From NCBI GenBank assembly GCA_043749975.1, contig JAYVCL010000146.1, positions 1 through 6,760 of the forward strand: DNA of 6,760 nucleotides, written 5' to 3'. Shown here piece by piece: positions 5,701-6,760 of this stretch (the first letter of the stretch is position 1; every line of letters starts with the position of its first letter). This DNA comes from JANYJJ01 sp043749975. Lineage in GTDB: Bacteria > Pseudomonadota > Gammaproteobacteria > Burkholderiales > Burkholderiaceae_C. Position numbers and translations under genes: made by a program. The notes below the pieces were generated by a model. The model was not told the origin of the DNA, ran no database searches, and worked only from the letters and a program-made list of their open reading frames with translations.

Positions 5701-5714
5701 ATGATAATGGGCAG
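5701..5714. promoter_or_regulatory. Overlapping divergent -10 elements for ygfZ (+) and mltG (-)
   Basis: On the plus strand GATAAT (5703-5708) matches the -10 consensus at 5 of 6 bases, and the start of transcription would fall about at the A of the ygfZ ATG (5715). On the minus strand TATCAT (5706-5701) also matches 5 of 6; its start would be near 5694, leaving an 18-20 base leader for mltG. The two hexamers share four bases. No convincing -35 element is visible at 16-18 bases from either one, so this is a candidate only. Confidence 0.4.
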
Positions 5715-6632
5715 ATGAACACGCAAATTAACATCGACGGGGCCATCGCGCTCACCCACTGGGGCGTGATCCGCGCGAAGGGCGACGAGGCCGCTTCTTT
5801 CTTGCAAGGCCAGTTGACACAAGACGTGTTCAAGCTGGACGCGACGGACGCCGCGCTGGCGGGCTACTGCTCGGCCAAAGGGCGCCTTCTGGCCAGCTTC
5901 GTGATGTGGAAGCCTGCCGCCGACGAGCTGCTGTTGGCCTGCCATGCCAGCGTGCTGCCGGCCACCTTGAAGCGGCTGTCGATGTTCGTGATGCGGGCCC
6001 GCTGCAAGCTGAGCGATGCCAGCGCCGAACTGCCACTGCGCGGCGCGGTGGGCGAGTCAGCGGCTTCGCTGCTGGGCGACACGGCCGTTTGGGGACGGCG
6101 CGACCACAACGATGCGACTTGCATCCGCCTGCCCGACGCCACCGGCTTGCCGCGCGCGCTCATCGCTGGCGGCAGCACCCTGCCCTCGCTGCCCCGGATC
6201 GAACTCGACGCCTGGAAGTGGCTCGAGGTGCGCAGCGGCATTGCCACCATCGAGGCCGCCACGGCCGACCGCTTCGTACCGCAGATGCTGAACTTCGAAC
6301 AGGTCGGCGGCGTCAATTTCCAGAAGGGCTGCTACCCCGGGCAAGAGGTGGTGGCGCGCAGCCAGTTTCGCGGCAGCATCAAACGCCGCGCCTACCTGTT
6401 CGACACCGACAGTCCCGTTGCGGCCGGTCAAGAGGTGTTCCACAGCGCCGACGCGTCGCAACCGGCTGGCCAGGTGGTCAATGCCGCCGCAAGCATCAGT
6501 GGCAGCGGCTTCAGCGCGCTGGTGGAGGTGAAGACGGCGGTGCTGGGGAGCGGCAGTCTGCATGTCGGCAGCGTCGACGGCCCGCTGCTGCAGCAAGTGC
6601 CGCTGCCGTACGATTTCTCGCTCGAAATTTGA
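5715..6632 (+). CDS. ygfZ: Folate-binding protein YgfZ (Fe-S cluster maturation factor)
   Basis: YgfZ/IbaG57-type proteins resemble the glycine-cleavage T-protein, bind folate and help maintain Fe-S enzymes. This 305-residue protein shows the family signature KGCYPGQE (204-211) with the essential Cys206, followed by VVARSQFRG (212-220). Upstream are FLQGQLTQDV (29-38), YCSAKGRLLA (51-60), WKWLEVRSGI (167-176) and FVPQMLNFEQVGGVNFQKG (187-205), a typical order for the family. The ATG at 5715 places the HWGVIRAKG segment (15-23) at the normal distance from the start. An in-frame ATG at 5691 would add eight residues that lack conservation signs. No Shine-Dalgarno sequence is visible before 5715, and a -10-like box lies only 6 bases upstream, so leaderless translation is possible. 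It is divergent from mltG. Confidence 0.93.
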   Translation: MNTQINIDGAIALTHWGVIRAKGDEAASFLQGQLTQDVFKLDATDAALAGYCSAKGRLLASFVMWKPAADELLLACHASVLPATLKRLSMFVMRARCKLSDASAELPLRGAVGESAASLLGDTAVWGRRDHNDATCIRLPDATGLPRALIAGGSTLPSLPRIELDAWKWLEVRSGIATIEAATADRFVPQMLNFEQVGGVNFQKGCYPGQEVVARSQFRGSIKRRAYLFDTDSPVAAGQEVFHSADASQPAGQVVNAAASISGSGFSALVEVKTAVLGSGSLHVGSVDGPLLQQVPLPYDFSLEI

Positions 6633-6667
6633 ACCGGCACGCCTTTCTCCCTTCACCACCCGCTCCG

Positions 6668-6760
6668 ATGCGCGAATTGTTCATCTACTACCGCCTGGCA
6701 TCAGCCCACGCCGCAGCGGCCCAGTCGGCGGTGCTGAAAATGCAAACCACCTTGAGCGCC
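6668..6760 (+). CDS. DUF4936-like protein, 5' end only (cut by window edge)
   Basis: Only the first 31 residues are visible, beginning MRELFIYYRLASAHAAAAQS. The MRELFIYYR opening followed by an Ala-rich helix is what I associate with the DUF4936 family of small betaproteobacterial proteins, which are often found just after ygfZ; function is unknown. The start follows the ygfZ stop by 35 bases in the same direction, so the two may be cotranscribed. No Shine-Dalgarno sequence is seen before the ATG. The family call relies on the N-terminal motif and context, so it is less certain than the other genes. Confidence 0.65.
   Translation, partial: MRELFIYYRLASAHAAAAQSAVLKMQTTLSA

Noticed and set aside
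1..6760. Mobile elements, CRISPR arrays, tRNA/rRNA genes or defence systems
   Set aside because: No direct repeat arrays, transposase or integrase motifs, tRNA-like cloverleaf or defence-gene domains were seen. The window reads as stable core chromosome.

Overview
The window looks like chromosomal DNA of a GC-rich betaproteobacterium, most likely Burkholderiales and probably Comamonadaceae or a close relative. This rests on the strong G/C bias at third codon positions, the gene order mltG-tmk-holB-pilZ-tatD, and a ygfZ gene followed by a DUF4936-like gene. There is no sign of mobile elements, CRISPR arrays, tRNA or rRNA. Organism and family calls come from recognising motifs and gene order, not from searches.

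Layout: (1) Positions 1-190 are non-coding as far as I can tell. They hold an FNR/ANR-type palindrome (104-117) and a -10-like hexamer spaced as in a class II FNR-activated promoter. (2) Positions 191-724 (+) encode a 177-residue protein resembling only the N-terminal carbamoyl-phosphate domain of ornithine/aspartate carbamoyltransferases, with the signature residues lost. (3) A 67-residue protein of unknown function (756-959, -) converges on it. (4) A 118-base gap (960-1077) holds a hairpin and a small terminator-like element. (5) A long minus-strand operon runs from 5675 to 1078 in the order mltG, tmk, holB, pilZ, tatD and a secreted ankyrin-repeat protein. Its genes overlap or lie within 8 bases of each other, except for a 50-base gap before tatD. 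(6) A 39-base divergent intergenic region (5676-5714) separates mltG from ygfZ (5715-6632, +), which is followed by the 5' end of a DUF4936-like gene cut by the window edge.

The operon mixes housekeeping jobs. MltG trims nascent peptidoglycan, Tmk makes dTDP, HolB is the delta-prime clamp-loader subunit, PilZ supports type IV pilus assembly, and TatD is a metal-dependent nuclease or hydrolase. The ankyrin protein appears to be exported and translationally coupled to tatD. YgfZ supports Fe-S enzyme maturation.

Most of the window is conserved core genome. The least ordinary part is the left edge: a single-domain carbamoyltransferase-like putative pseudoenzyme behind a plausible oxygen-responsive promoter. 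The compact mltG/ygfZ divergent promoter is also notable: its two -10 elements overlap, and ygfZ may be read from a leaderless mRNA.
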